Of a stretch of DNA of 64,000 nucleotides, positions 47,313 to 56,830 are shown piece after piece. This DNA comes from Panax quinquefolius (taxonomy: Eukaryota; Streptophyta; Magnoliopsida; Apiales; Araliaceae): contig CM035166.1 of NCBI GenBank assembly GCA_020205615.1, positions 93,784,706-93,848,705 on the forward strand, in the 5' to 3' direction. Positions within the stretch are counted from its first letter, which is position 1. Each line of letters begins with the position of its first letter. The position numbers and the translations under genes were made by a program. Under the pieces are notes generated by a model. That model ran no database searches, had not been told where the DNA came from, and was given only the letters and a program-made list of their open reading frames with translations.

Positions 47313-49104
47313 ATGGATCCTCAGGCTTTTATCAGGTTGTCAATAGGTTCACTGGGGTTGAGATTTCCTTTGACAACTTTAAATGGTAGAAAATCTGATA
47401 TCCATGCATTTTCTTCGCCATGTTTGTGTGAGATTCGTTTGCGAGGTTTTCCAGTACAGACAACACCTATCCCCTTCATATCATCTCCTGAAGCTGCACC
47501 AGATTCTCATAGCATTGCCTCAAGCTTTTATCTTGAAAAAGCAGACCTGAAAGCATTGCTGACACCTGGATGTTTCTACGCTCCTCATGCATGTCTGGAG
47601 ATAATTGTTTTTACGGGGCGGAAGGGGTCCCACTGTGGCGTTGGGATAAAGAGGCAGCAAATTGGAACATTCAAGTTGGATGTCAGTCCTGAATGGGGGG
47701 AAGGGAAGCCTGTAATTCTTTTCAGTGGCTGGATAGGTATCGGCAAGAGCAAGCAGGAGAGCGGAAAACCTGGAGCAGAGCTTCATTTAAGAGTGAAACT
47801 GGATCCTGACCCAAGATATGTTTTCCAATTTGAAGACGAGACTAAATTGAGTCCTCAGATAGTACAGCTTCAAGGCACCATCAGGCAGCCCATCTTCAGT
47901 TGCAAATTTAGCCGAGACAGGTGATTTAAATCATGGAATTCCTTCTGCATTTTGGATATTTATGGAAATAAGATGTAGGCATTTTCTCTTTCAAATTTGA
48001 AGGATTTGAGAGAACGGCATATAATATAGGCAAAGCTAAAGTTCCTTATCAAGTTTATCTGTTTCTGTGCTAGCTTTTAATGCTGTAGCATGGATAATTT
48101 TCCTTGTGTTTTTGTCGGCCTCGTAGATTAAACGGCCGACTTAATTTGATTTTAATCGCGGGGGTGCAAGGAAAAGTAATTGGATTAAGCAGCCCCGAGC
48201 GAAAATTCTCTAAAGCATTCAGCGGTCTTTCTTCCATAAGCATTTTATTTTACAGAAAACTAAATAAAGTGATTTTTCTTTTGGGATGGGGATGGAGTTG
48301 AAATTTGTATATTGTCAACATCATTTGCATCTGTTATAAATTGATATACGAACAGAACAAAAGGCTTGATCTTTCAGTTATTGGTTTGTCTGTAATTGCT
48401 GTTAGTTATTATGACTTCACAGGTTATCCCAGGCAGATCCATTGAGCGCCTACAGTTCAAGTTATGTTAAAAGTTCCGAGCAAGAGGCCGACAGAAGAGA
48501 AAGGAAAGGGTGGAAGGTGACGATACATGATCTCTCTGGCTCAGCTGTTGCAGCAGCCTTCATAACAACTCCATTTGTGCCGTCAACAGGTTGTGATTGG
48601 GTTGCCAGATCAAATCCAGGAGCTTGGTTGATTGTTCGACCCGATGCTTGCAGACCCGAAAGTTGGCTGCCATGGGGTAAACTCGAGGCATGGCGTGAAC
48701 GTGGCATCAGAGACTCCATTTGCTGCCGTTTTCACCTACTGTCTGAAGGTCAGGAAGGAGGCGAGCTTCTTATGTCCGAGATCCTCATTGGTGCTGAAAA
48801 GGGTGGCGAGTTTTACATAGATACCGACAGACAGGTTCGAGCGGCGGCAACTCCCATTCCAAGCCCACAAAGCAGCGGCGACTTTGCAGCACTAAGTCCT
48901 GTTGTAGGTGGGTTTGTCATGAGCTGTAGAGTGCAAGGGGAAGGGAAGTGCAGCAAGCCATTGGTACAACTGGCCATGCGACACGTGACATGTGTGGAGG
49001 ATGCCGCCATCTTTATGGCTCTTGCGGCCGCTGTTGACCTTAGCATCGAGGCATGCCGGCCTTTTCGTAGGAGGATCAGAAGAGGGAACCGCCATTCTTG
49101 GTAA
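47313..49104 (+). CDS. DUF1005 family protein, 429 aa, two coding exons
   Basis: This is a plant-specific DUF1005 (PF06219) protein; its biochemical role is not established. Coding exons are 47313-47920 and 48423-49104, joined by a 502-bp phase-2 intron with GT at 47921-47922 and AG at 48421-48422. The start at MDPQAFIRLSIGSLGLR is the family N-terminus, although the frame is open further upstream. Conserved blocks follow: HAFSSPCLCEIRLRGFPVQT, the SSFYLEKADLKALL segment, FTGRKGSHCGVGIKRQQIG, ELHLRVKLDPDPRYVFQFED, VQLQGTIRQPIFSCKFSRDR, then RKGWKVTIHDLSGSAVAAAF, CDWVARSNPGAWLIVRPD and KLEAWRERG. It ends VEDAAIFMALAAAVDLSIEA and a basic tail. The length of 429 aa is normal for the family. There is no signal peptide or membrane segment. 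It is the only intact gene in the window. Confidence 0.95.
47921..48422 (+). other. Intron of the DUF1005 gene
   Basis: 502 bp, donor CAG|GTGATT and acceptor CTTCACAG|GTTATC. It interrupts an AGG arginine codon after two bases (phase 2). Splicing at 48422 restores the frame through RLSQADPLS into the family block; the alternative AG at 48431-48432 would lead to a stop within a few codons, so it is unlikely. Retention would stop translation at 47922-47924. Confidence 0.9.
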
Positions 49105-49850
49105 GCGCAAAATATTAGGTGGTGATGATCTGCATGAACCAAACACTCACCTACTCCACTTTTTTTGCTTGCTTGTTGTAACATTTGACATAATGTACAG
49201 GTGATCTTACTTGTTTACGACATTCCTTTGGAAATTAGTTCAACTTAATCATAGTTCTTGAGCCTGACATTTTTAATTGGGCTTAATCACTTGTCCTAAA
49301 GTTAAATTGCTGTATAAGTGAATAGGGCAAAATGGGATTAGGAGTACGCCATATAATGATGAATGAATACACGGACAGGAAAATTGAATCAATTTGTTCG
49401 CGGGAACAAATCTATTTTGTTCTACCTGTCTAATTTTTCTGTCCGTGTAGGACTCTATAATGATTCAAGTACATGAAAAACCACAATATTTTCCTTAATA
49501 TTTTTGGTCTCAAATACGCGTATCATCATTATACTAGTTCATGGTGGGTCTTTTCCAGTTATTACATGTAAATGTATTGTTTCAAAATTTAAAACCTGAA
49601 CTTTAATATTATTCATTGAATGTGGGGACATTTGGTAAGTTCTATTGATCCTACTGACATGTTCGAGTAATTAAACATTTTGCGTAAGTTGGATTTACTG
49701 TCATAATCCGTGGTTTTCAACAGAATTGATTGGTTAATTAATCTTTACAGATGGGTTGTGTGTGAGAGTTGAGCTTATGTAAGTAGGGGATATTTTTTTT
49801 TCTTTTTTTTTTTGGTTTTTTTTGTAGTACCTTTTAAAAAATGTATAGTA
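49105..49850 (+). other. 3' UTR and downstream spacer, with a short inverted repeat
   Basis: The 3' UTR of the DUF1005 gene starts here; AATAATG- and AATAAA-like words are not decisive, so no poly(A) site is assigned. An inverted repeat, ACACGGACAGGAAAATT (49369-49385) with AATTTTTCTGTCCGTGT (49432-49448), may be a small MITE. The spacer ends in a T-rich run (about 49790-49822). Confidence 0.5.
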
Positions 49851-50012
49851 TTTATTCCAACTGGAATTTTTATAAAAAAAAATAGTGTTTTATGTGTAAT
49901 TTGGATACATACAAGAAACATGGTATGTATAGTTTGTACAACACTGTTTCTTGTATGTATCCAAATTACACCTAAAATATTATTTTCAGTAAAAATTCCA
50001 GGTTGGAATAAA
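49851..50012. repeat. Foldback element with about 68-bp arms
   Basis: Left arm 49851-49920 and right arm 49945-50012 are near-perfect inverted repeats separated by a 24-base loop. The innermost 26 bases pair without mismatch and the outer ends read TTTATTCCAAC and GTTGGAATAAA. An open frame over the region is incidental. The size and structure fit a small MITE; a transcript would form a long hairpin. Confidence 0.85.
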
Positions 50013-50348
50013 TCTTATATATTTTTGAGAGTTGTCACTAGAATGACATTAAAACAATGTTCCCCTAGACTTATTGTTTCATTAAATTGGATCCTTACAG
50101 CAAATGCAGGCTAATTAGATATCCGATAAGTTCACAATTATGTAATTTGGTTTAGTGCTTGCTTAGGCTTAAACCCCAATTTAGGACAACTCCAAGTAAT
50201 CCGGCTTAAGATGTATATCAGTTCATCTTCAGCGCAAGAACGCTCGATCAGTGAGTTATTACGCACTCTTTTAAGGGTGGCAAAAAACCCTTTAACGCCC
50301 AAATGCACCAAACAAACCCTTTTAACGCCCAAATTTTAGTAAAACTTC

Positions 50349-50393
<45 letters not shown>

Positions 50394-51010
50394 ATAAATT
50401 ATTTTCATAAATAATTTTCTTAAAAATTTAAACATGATTAAGATTGTAAAAAAAATCCATCCATGAATCTATTTAATAGAAATCTATGGCATAAAAAGGA
50501 TTTTTATTTATTACCATAGTAGCTAGAGGGGGGCATGGAACCTAACCCAAAATCCTACAAAAATGGTCATTTTGATTACAATATAATGCCTTTTTTGTTG
50601 TTTTATTCTACTTATTCCCACCAATAGAGGATCCAATACTTACTTGAGCTACTTTACTTTTCTTAGTGTGTAAAAAATGTACTTAGGACACCTTTCAGGA
50701 GATTGAGAAATGAGTAATATTTATCCGCGTAATTGATAATAAAAAAAAAATGACACAGATATTTTTAATATTAAATTTTTTTTTTATGAAAATTTAAAAA
50801 GCAATAGTGTACAATAAGAAGAGTGAACTCCTCACCAAATAATTCATGACACACATTGCCATTGCAGGTGCAATAAAGCAGGTTGGGTATTTTGGAAATG
50901 GCTAACAAATAGTTGGATTTTTTCATTAAGTTTCCTACTAGCTAGGACTGCACTTATTAGTGAAGATTCTAATAATCTGATTGTGAGAACCGGATTGGTG
51001 AAAGGTATTA
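50013..51010. other. Spacer with (TA)n microsatellite
   Basis: I see no gene. A (TA)n run of about 40 bases lies at 50351-50391. A-rich and T-rich runs occur near 50745 and 50775. Confidence 0.6.
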
Positions 51011-51011
51011 T

Positions 51012-51268
51012 GAATTTCTAATTTAGACCCTAAACTTTAACCTTAAAATCGATTTTCACCCTAAACTTTATTTTGAATTAAACGCATCCTAAACTTTGAG
51101 TTTCAATACAGTTTGCACCTGTGCAAATTATTTTGACATAGAGGGTGCGGAGGGTGCAAATTATTTTGAAACTCAAAATTTAGAGTGCATCTAATTCAAA
51201 AATGAAATTTAAAGTGCAAATCGATTTTTGGTTAAAGTTTATAGTGCAAAATTGGAGATTAATCTTTG
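51012..51268. repeat. Foldback MITE with CCCTAAACTTTA-type arms
   Basis: The left half contains ACCCTAAACTTTAACC and TTTCACCCTAAACTTTATTTTG. The right half contains the inverted counterparts (AAATTTAAAGTGCAAATCGA and GGTTAAAGTTTATAGTGC). The centre has GTTTGCACCTGTGCAAATTATTTT. The two halves fold on each other with moderate mismatches. Clear TSDs could not be fixed. It resembles the short foldback elements common near plant genes. Confidence 0.65.
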
Positions 51269-52459
51269 TAATCCGATTATAGATATCATCACGCGCTTTG
51301 ATGATTTTGTTACCGTTTCGGTTGTTTTTTAAGTGACGTTTTAGAGGAAAATACAAAAAGTAAGAAATGTAACTAGTATTTTTGTTTAATTGATCAAATT
51401 GAGTATAAAGACTCAATATTATCCCTTTAAAGTTGATTGAAAAATATAAAAATGAAGGGAATTGATATTTTGTATAGAGATGAGTGTTGATTATCTCTGT
51501 TAAGAAGTTGTTAATTTTGTCATTTCACATTTTTTGACTACTAATTAACACTTTGATAAAGAAAATCTTATTTTTATATGTGTGTTTTTATATTTACATG
51601 ATTTTTTTTTTATATAAAAGTGGGACTTATATGCTTTCAAATACATAAAAATATCAAAAATACATGTAAAAATATCTTTTAAATTAGTAATTGACATCTT
51701 ATATGTGTTTCTAATAATCACATGACAATCAATTGAAACTCCATAAAATTTATTTTTAAGGATCACATGCTTTATTATGAGTATTATTTTTAAGTGGCAA
51801 AAAGTGATTTCCAATCATAGGCTCGTACTAGGGATTTAAAAATTAAAATAAAATCAAAAGTGACGATTTTCCATCGTAATTTTGAAATAAGGTCTTACTC
51901 AACTAGGTAAAGCCACCATCACATAATATATAAGGTATACAAGTTTTGAGTATATGAGTTATGTGGTGTTTATTTACATCTTAATACTTTTTAACAGTTG
52001 CACAATTGATTCAGTAAGATGGTAAAATTATTTGATAAAATTTTATTTCTCTTATCGTCTCTTAATCGGTAAGATGGAGATATACATCTAAATCATTAAA
52101 AGTTGTTTCTTAATGAAAAAATTAAATTCATGAAGCTTCTGTAAATATTGTATTTCATCAATTTCAAATTTTAAGATTATTATTGATTTAAAAAAAAATT
52201 AATTTGAGATATTTTAAAATTTAAAAATCATTCATGTTTTAGTTTTTAGTTACCAAAATGCATTTTAAGTTCGAGGATATTATTTCACTCGGATAAATTA
52301 ATTTATTAAGATATATTAACCATTCAAATCTTAATTATTTAATTTTATCAAATATCACCTTAGTTTGTACTTCCATCTGTTCGATGCGGACAAATAAATT
52401 TAATCAAGGTGGTCAATATTTTAACCTAAGAAATATGATTATGCAAAAGAAGTGAAAAA

Positions 52460-52512
<53 letters not shown>

Positions 52513-52650
52513 TAAATAAAATCACATAATATAAATTACACCAAAATTGAATAAAATTTATTACAAAATCATTCTTGTGTTTCATTTCTTGAAATTGTTT
52601 CATAATTTCTTCATCTTTAATAGTATCAAATACATTTTTTCAATGCAAGT
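51269..52650. other. AT-rich intergenic region with (TA)n microsatellite
   Basis: No gene or bounded element is evident. A (TA)n tract of about 50 bases lies at 52457-52506, and short TATGTG/TTTTTATAT repeats occur at 51565-51690. Open frames here are short and lack recognisable domains. Confidence 0.6.
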
Positions 52651-52657
52651 ACTAAGT

Positions 52658-52915
52658 CACACACTCTCCTCTTTTCGAAAATATAATATCATTATTGATT
52701 GTTTAAAATAAATTTAATATATTTTAAATTCAAAATTAATATAAAGTAATTTTATTTTAAACAATACAATTATGAAATTGTAAACTATCTAAATAGATTT
52801 ATAGTTTAAAAATATTAACAAATCATATCAATTTTAATTTTTTTAAAAAATCTCAAATTAACTTTAAAATGTCAAATTTAGTTCTTTATTTTGGAACTAG
52901 AGAATACTATTTAGG
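52658..52915. mobile_element. Decayed Stowaway-like MITE
   Basis: The ends (ACTCTCCTCTTTTCGAAAATATAATATCATT and, inverted at the right, CTAGTTCCAAAATAAAGAAC) resemble those of the Stowaway element at 46565-46822, as does interior sequence. The terminal repeats are diverged and the TSD is uncertain, so the boundaries are approximate. Confidence 0.5.
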
Positions 52916-53339
52916 GTGAGCACTTTTTTTTTCTATACTTTTAAATTTTTCTTAATTTAGTAGTAATAAATTAAAAAAAATAAATATGGGTGGTCAATTG
53001 ACCACCACCCTTGCCCAAGTGTGGATCCGTCAATGATCTGACCTATCTATATTAATAAGATAGAACTCAATTTGAATTTGGACGAAAAATCACATGTACG
53101 ATTCAGATTAATTCTAACTGATTTGGGCGGGAAAGAGTGGTGGGAGAAGGAGGAGGAGAGAGAGGAAATGAAAGTGGGATTGTTGAAACGGAGAGAGATG
53201 AAGAATTTCGTTACGCCGTGCCTTCAAGCACAGACAATTACTAGTAATTAATATTGGAACACATTTTTATTTTTATTTTTTAACAATGGTTCGCGAGTCT
53301 ACTCATTTATAAGAACTCAGAATTCATCGAAGCTATATA
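52916..53339. other. Spacer with an 18-bp perfect palindrome
   Basis: GGTGGTCAATTGACCACC at 52989-53006 is a perfect palindrome. A purine-rich GGAGGAGAGAGAGG stretch lies at about 53150-53163. No gene is recognisable. Confidence 0.5.
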
Positions 53340-54814
53340 CTCCCTCCATTCCTAAATATGTGACGTTTAAGGGTTTTACACAGAGATTAAGGAAGTTAAA
53401 ACTCTTAAAATTACACCATTAAAATTACTATGTATTACCAAAAACTCCCTTGCGTAGATAAATGAAAAGCTAAATTGTAGGTGATAAATATGAGAGAGAC
53501 ATATTGTTAGAGGATAGAGAAAATATAGGAATTAAAGAGAGATACTGGTAAGATATTAAAAGAAAGAAAAAGTAGTTTTAGAAAAATAGGAGAGAATTAC
53601 AGATAGTATTAAGGAGGATGTATTCAATTAAGACTTTTAAATATTTTTAAAGTTTGGTTGTATTCATTAAAGATATTTAAAGAGTTTATAAAGTTTACTG
53701 GTATTCAATTACAACTTTTGTAATGTCTTTAAAAGTTTGGTGGTATTGAATTGAGACTTTTACAACGTCTATAAAAGTATTTTGGTATTCAAAAAGTCAT
53801 AAATTTTTTCAAATTTCTTAAATGGTAGATTTTGACAAACTTTAAAAGAAGAGATACTCATATCCAAAGTCTAACTTCATCTCTAAAGATTTTTAAATAC
53901 TTCCAAATATTTGAGAAAGGGAGAAGATGAATAGAGACGAAAGAGAAAGAGAAAGAGAGAGATACAAGAGATTAAACAAATATAGAGAAAAGGCCTATTT
54001 ATAGCAGGTGAGGAGAGAGAAAAATGAGGAGTGGTTAAAAAGAGGGAGTAGAGTTAAGGGTTTCAAATAGAACCAAGGACATAAATTGAGATAACAAATA
54101 TTTTAATATTATTTTATATTTCTTCTCTCCCATAAAAAAAACTCATTTATTATATTTGTAAGTATTAAGGAGGTATTTTGTTTTATGTTTGTTTTTAAAA
54201 GTAATAAATTTGTTAATTTTATTATTTGTTGAAAATTATAAATTGTTAGTTTAGTAATAATAACTTGATAGGAAAAAGACAATGAACAATTTTAAAATCG
54301 AGATTGTTTTTTATATTACTGTTAGTAGAAAATAACTTTTTTATGAAATATTATAAAAATTATTAAATAAGACATTTTCTTGTAATAGACTGGGTATGAT
54401 CTAATAATTCAGCTTCAACGCCTTTTTTTTCAAATTAGATTGTGACATGGTCAATATATTTTAATATTATTTAATATCGTACTCATTTCATCTAAAATAT
54501 AAGATATCTGTTGACTTTTTAACACTTAAATAAGCTGCAAGATATATTAAAAGTATACAAAAATCTTCCAAAATCTTGGTAAAAAATCTATAAAAGTCTG
54601 TCAAGTATTTTATGGAGTCTTTAAAAGTCATTAAAATTCACAAACTCTACAAAAATATGTCACTTAAAAAAAGTCTTTATTGAATACACCCTCCTAAATG
54701 TTTAGGGATAATTAAGGAAATAATGTAACCAATTCTCCTAGAAATCCTATAACGTCATATATTTAGGAACAAAAGAACTGTCGTAAAACGTCAGTTATTA
54801 AGGAATGGAGGGAG
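53340..54814. mobile_element. Stowaway-like element, TSD TA, with a nested insertion
   Basis: Ends are CTCCCTCCATTCCTAAATA and its inverse ...TTAAGGAATGGAGGGAG, with TA on both sides (53338-53339 and 54815-54816). Subterminal ATGTGACGTTTAAG on the left mirrors ACGTCA words on the right. Removing the nested element at 53613-54694 leaves about 390 bp, a normal Stowaway size. No transposase is visible. Confidence 0.85.
53613..54694. mobile_element. PIF/Harbinger-like element nested in the Stowaway element, TSD TAA
   Basis: Inverted ends GGAGGATGTATTCAAT and ATTGAATACACCCTCC are each followed by the 3-bp duplication TAA (53610-53612 and 54695-54697), the TWA target typical of PIF/Harbinger. The left part repeats GTATTCAATTA-AGACTTTTAA-like units several times. 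At 1082 bp it carries no transposase, so it is non-autonomous. Confidence 0.8.
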
Positions 54815-54846
54815 TAGAAGATTAAAAAATTTAAGTTTTCCTAAGG

Positions 54847-55275
54847 CTATGTTTGTTTGCAAAAATTATTATCCTGGGATTATAATCCCAAGACTATTAA
54901 TTTTAGGATTATAATTCCGGGATTATAATTATAATCTCAAGACAATTAAGTCATTTTATAATCCGTAGACTAATAGTCCAAAGTATAAATTTAAAAATAA
55001 ACAATACACTTGGGTTATGTTTGTTTGCAATGATTATAATTCATGGGATTATAATCCTAAGACTATTAATCTTAGGATTATAATCTCAGAATTATAATTA
55101 TAATGTCAAAACTATTAAGTCATTTTATAATCTAGAGACTAATAGTATCAAGTCTAAATTTGAAAACAAACAAGATATTTGGGATTAATAGTCATATTTT
55201 AAGTATAATCTTTGCAAACAAACATACTTTTAAAATTAATAATCATATCCCAAGTATAATCCTTACAAACAAAAA
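54847..55275. mobile_element. Two tandem MITE-like units with TATGTTTGTTTGCAA ends
   Basis: Two related units follow each other (about 54847-55010 and 55015-55225), each starting TATGTTTGTTTGCAA and rich in GGGATTATAATCC palindromes. The second ends TTTGCAAACAAACATA, the inverted terminal repeat. A further partial end with CCTTACAAACAAAAATAA follows near 55260. The element family is not certain (hAT-like is possible). Confidence 0.6.
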
Positions 55276-55431
55276 TAATTTAATTTTCTCCCTAGTTTCC
55301 CTTCTAACGGTCTTCTTAGGCTCCCCTACATTGTAAGGTGTTGGTATTTTGAGGTTCATTTAATTTGTCTATGTATTTCTAATTGTTCATTTATGCTTCT
55401 CACTATTTAATAAGTATGTTTGCACATTAGC
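55276..55431. other. Short spacer
   Basis: No gene or repeat with clear boundaries. It ends in ACATTAGC (55424-55431), the possible target duplication of the next element. Confidence 0.5.
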
Positions 55432-56293
55432 TAGGGGTGAGCATGGTGCGGTTTGGTGCCCAAACCGCACATGAAATCGCTTAGGTGCGGTTTGACAAAT
55501 CTAAAATCGCACATGAAACCTTTGGTGATTGGTGCGGTGTGGTATTGAATCGTGTGGTGCGATTTCATTTGGTGCGGTTTCGGTTCCAAAACCAATTTAA
55601 ACAACAAAATTTTATGCAATTTAAATTAATAATTTAGCATCACAAAATATTAAAGTTGTAAAAGAGATTAAAGCAAAGGCACCAGAATTTTTATCCCTCG
55701 TTCTACACATCTAAAAAGGAAAAACAAGTAACAAAGAAGAATATTCAGTACTATTTCATAACACCAAGTTTCAGAAGCACACTGATAACTCAAGAGGGTT
55801 GCCTCATGATTTGTCTAATTCCAATAACTTTAATTCTTTTAACTATAAGATATTAAATCCAAATAATTAAATATATATATATATATATATTTATGAAATA
55901 TATATACATATATATACTAGTGTATAGTTCAATAATTTTCTACAAGTAAGGGATAATTGTATGAGATTTGTATGGTGATGGTGATCATATAGATCCATAC
56001 CATCCAAATTCAGAATTGGTAGCTTAATTTTCATGGGAGGTTCATTACACAAGGTTAATTGAAATATCTCTCTTGTAATAGGATTGTATAATTAATTAAT
56101 TTTCATTGTGCGATTTGGTTTCGGTTTTATACTTGCGGTTTTGGCTAGTAATCAACCCGAAACTATAAATTTAGTTTTTCAACCCACCTAAAACCGCCAC
56201 ATACGCCGGAACAGTTGGTGCGATTTTAATTGGTGTGGTATGTGCAGTTTTTGGTGCGATTTCGATTCCAATTTGATTCTTTGCTCAGCCCTA
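55432..56293. mobile_element. hAT-like MITE with GGTGCGGTTT repeats
   Basis: The ends TAGGGGTGAGCA and TTGCTCAGCCCTA match those of the MITE at 32372-32813. The flanking octamers ACATTAGC and ATGTTAAC agree at five positions. Subterminal regions carry many GTGCGGTTT and AACCGCAC words in both orientations. The centre (about 55640-56095) is unrelated AT-rich DNA with a (TA)n run and could be a separate insertion. No coding capacity. Confidence 0.7.
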
Positions 56294-56301
56294 ATGTTAA
56301 C

Positions 56302-56830
56302 AACTAAACGCTTTAGAGTTGCTAATTTATTTTACTATTTTTTTGAAGTCTTATTTTGGAAAGTATAATATAATCTTATAATTGAATACATTATCATTAT
56401 TACAATATCAGTACCCAATCAAATCTTATAACATAGAAAGAAACAAGTCACACATAAAGAGAAAATAATTTTTCATAAAAAAAATTACTTAAATGAGAAT
56501 TGAACCTGAAACATAAATGTCTAATATATCTGTTAGTAATCTGAATTATTGTCATAACATCATTTTCCAACAAAATCGATTGGTTAATTAATCTTTGCCT
56601 TAGGTAAATAGATTTAGTCAGGTCATGTTGTGTGTTGTGGGTTTATTGGTTGCGTTGAGTTTTCTTTTGTTTTTTTTTTCGTTTGTAATTAATGACAACT
56701 TTTTAATTTATCTAAATTGATAATCCGTGCAATGTATATATTAGTTTTAAAAAGTGGACCAAAAATTATAAAACTTAGGTGTTGAAATAATATGGTCCTT
56801 TTTTATTTATCGTAAATAATGATTCATTAC
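56302..56830. other. Spacer between MITE and solo LTR
   Basis: No gene or bounded repeat is recognised. It ends in ATTAC (56826-56830), the target duplication of the solo LTR that follows. Confidence 0.6.

Noticed and set aside
48462..49204. Several open frames overlapping the second DUF1005 exon on both strands
   Set aside because: They are shadows of the GC-richer real coding frame, which matches the family throughout.
49812..50114. 100-codon open frame
   Set aside because: It runs straight through the foldback element and its loop, so the frame is a product of the inverted repeat.
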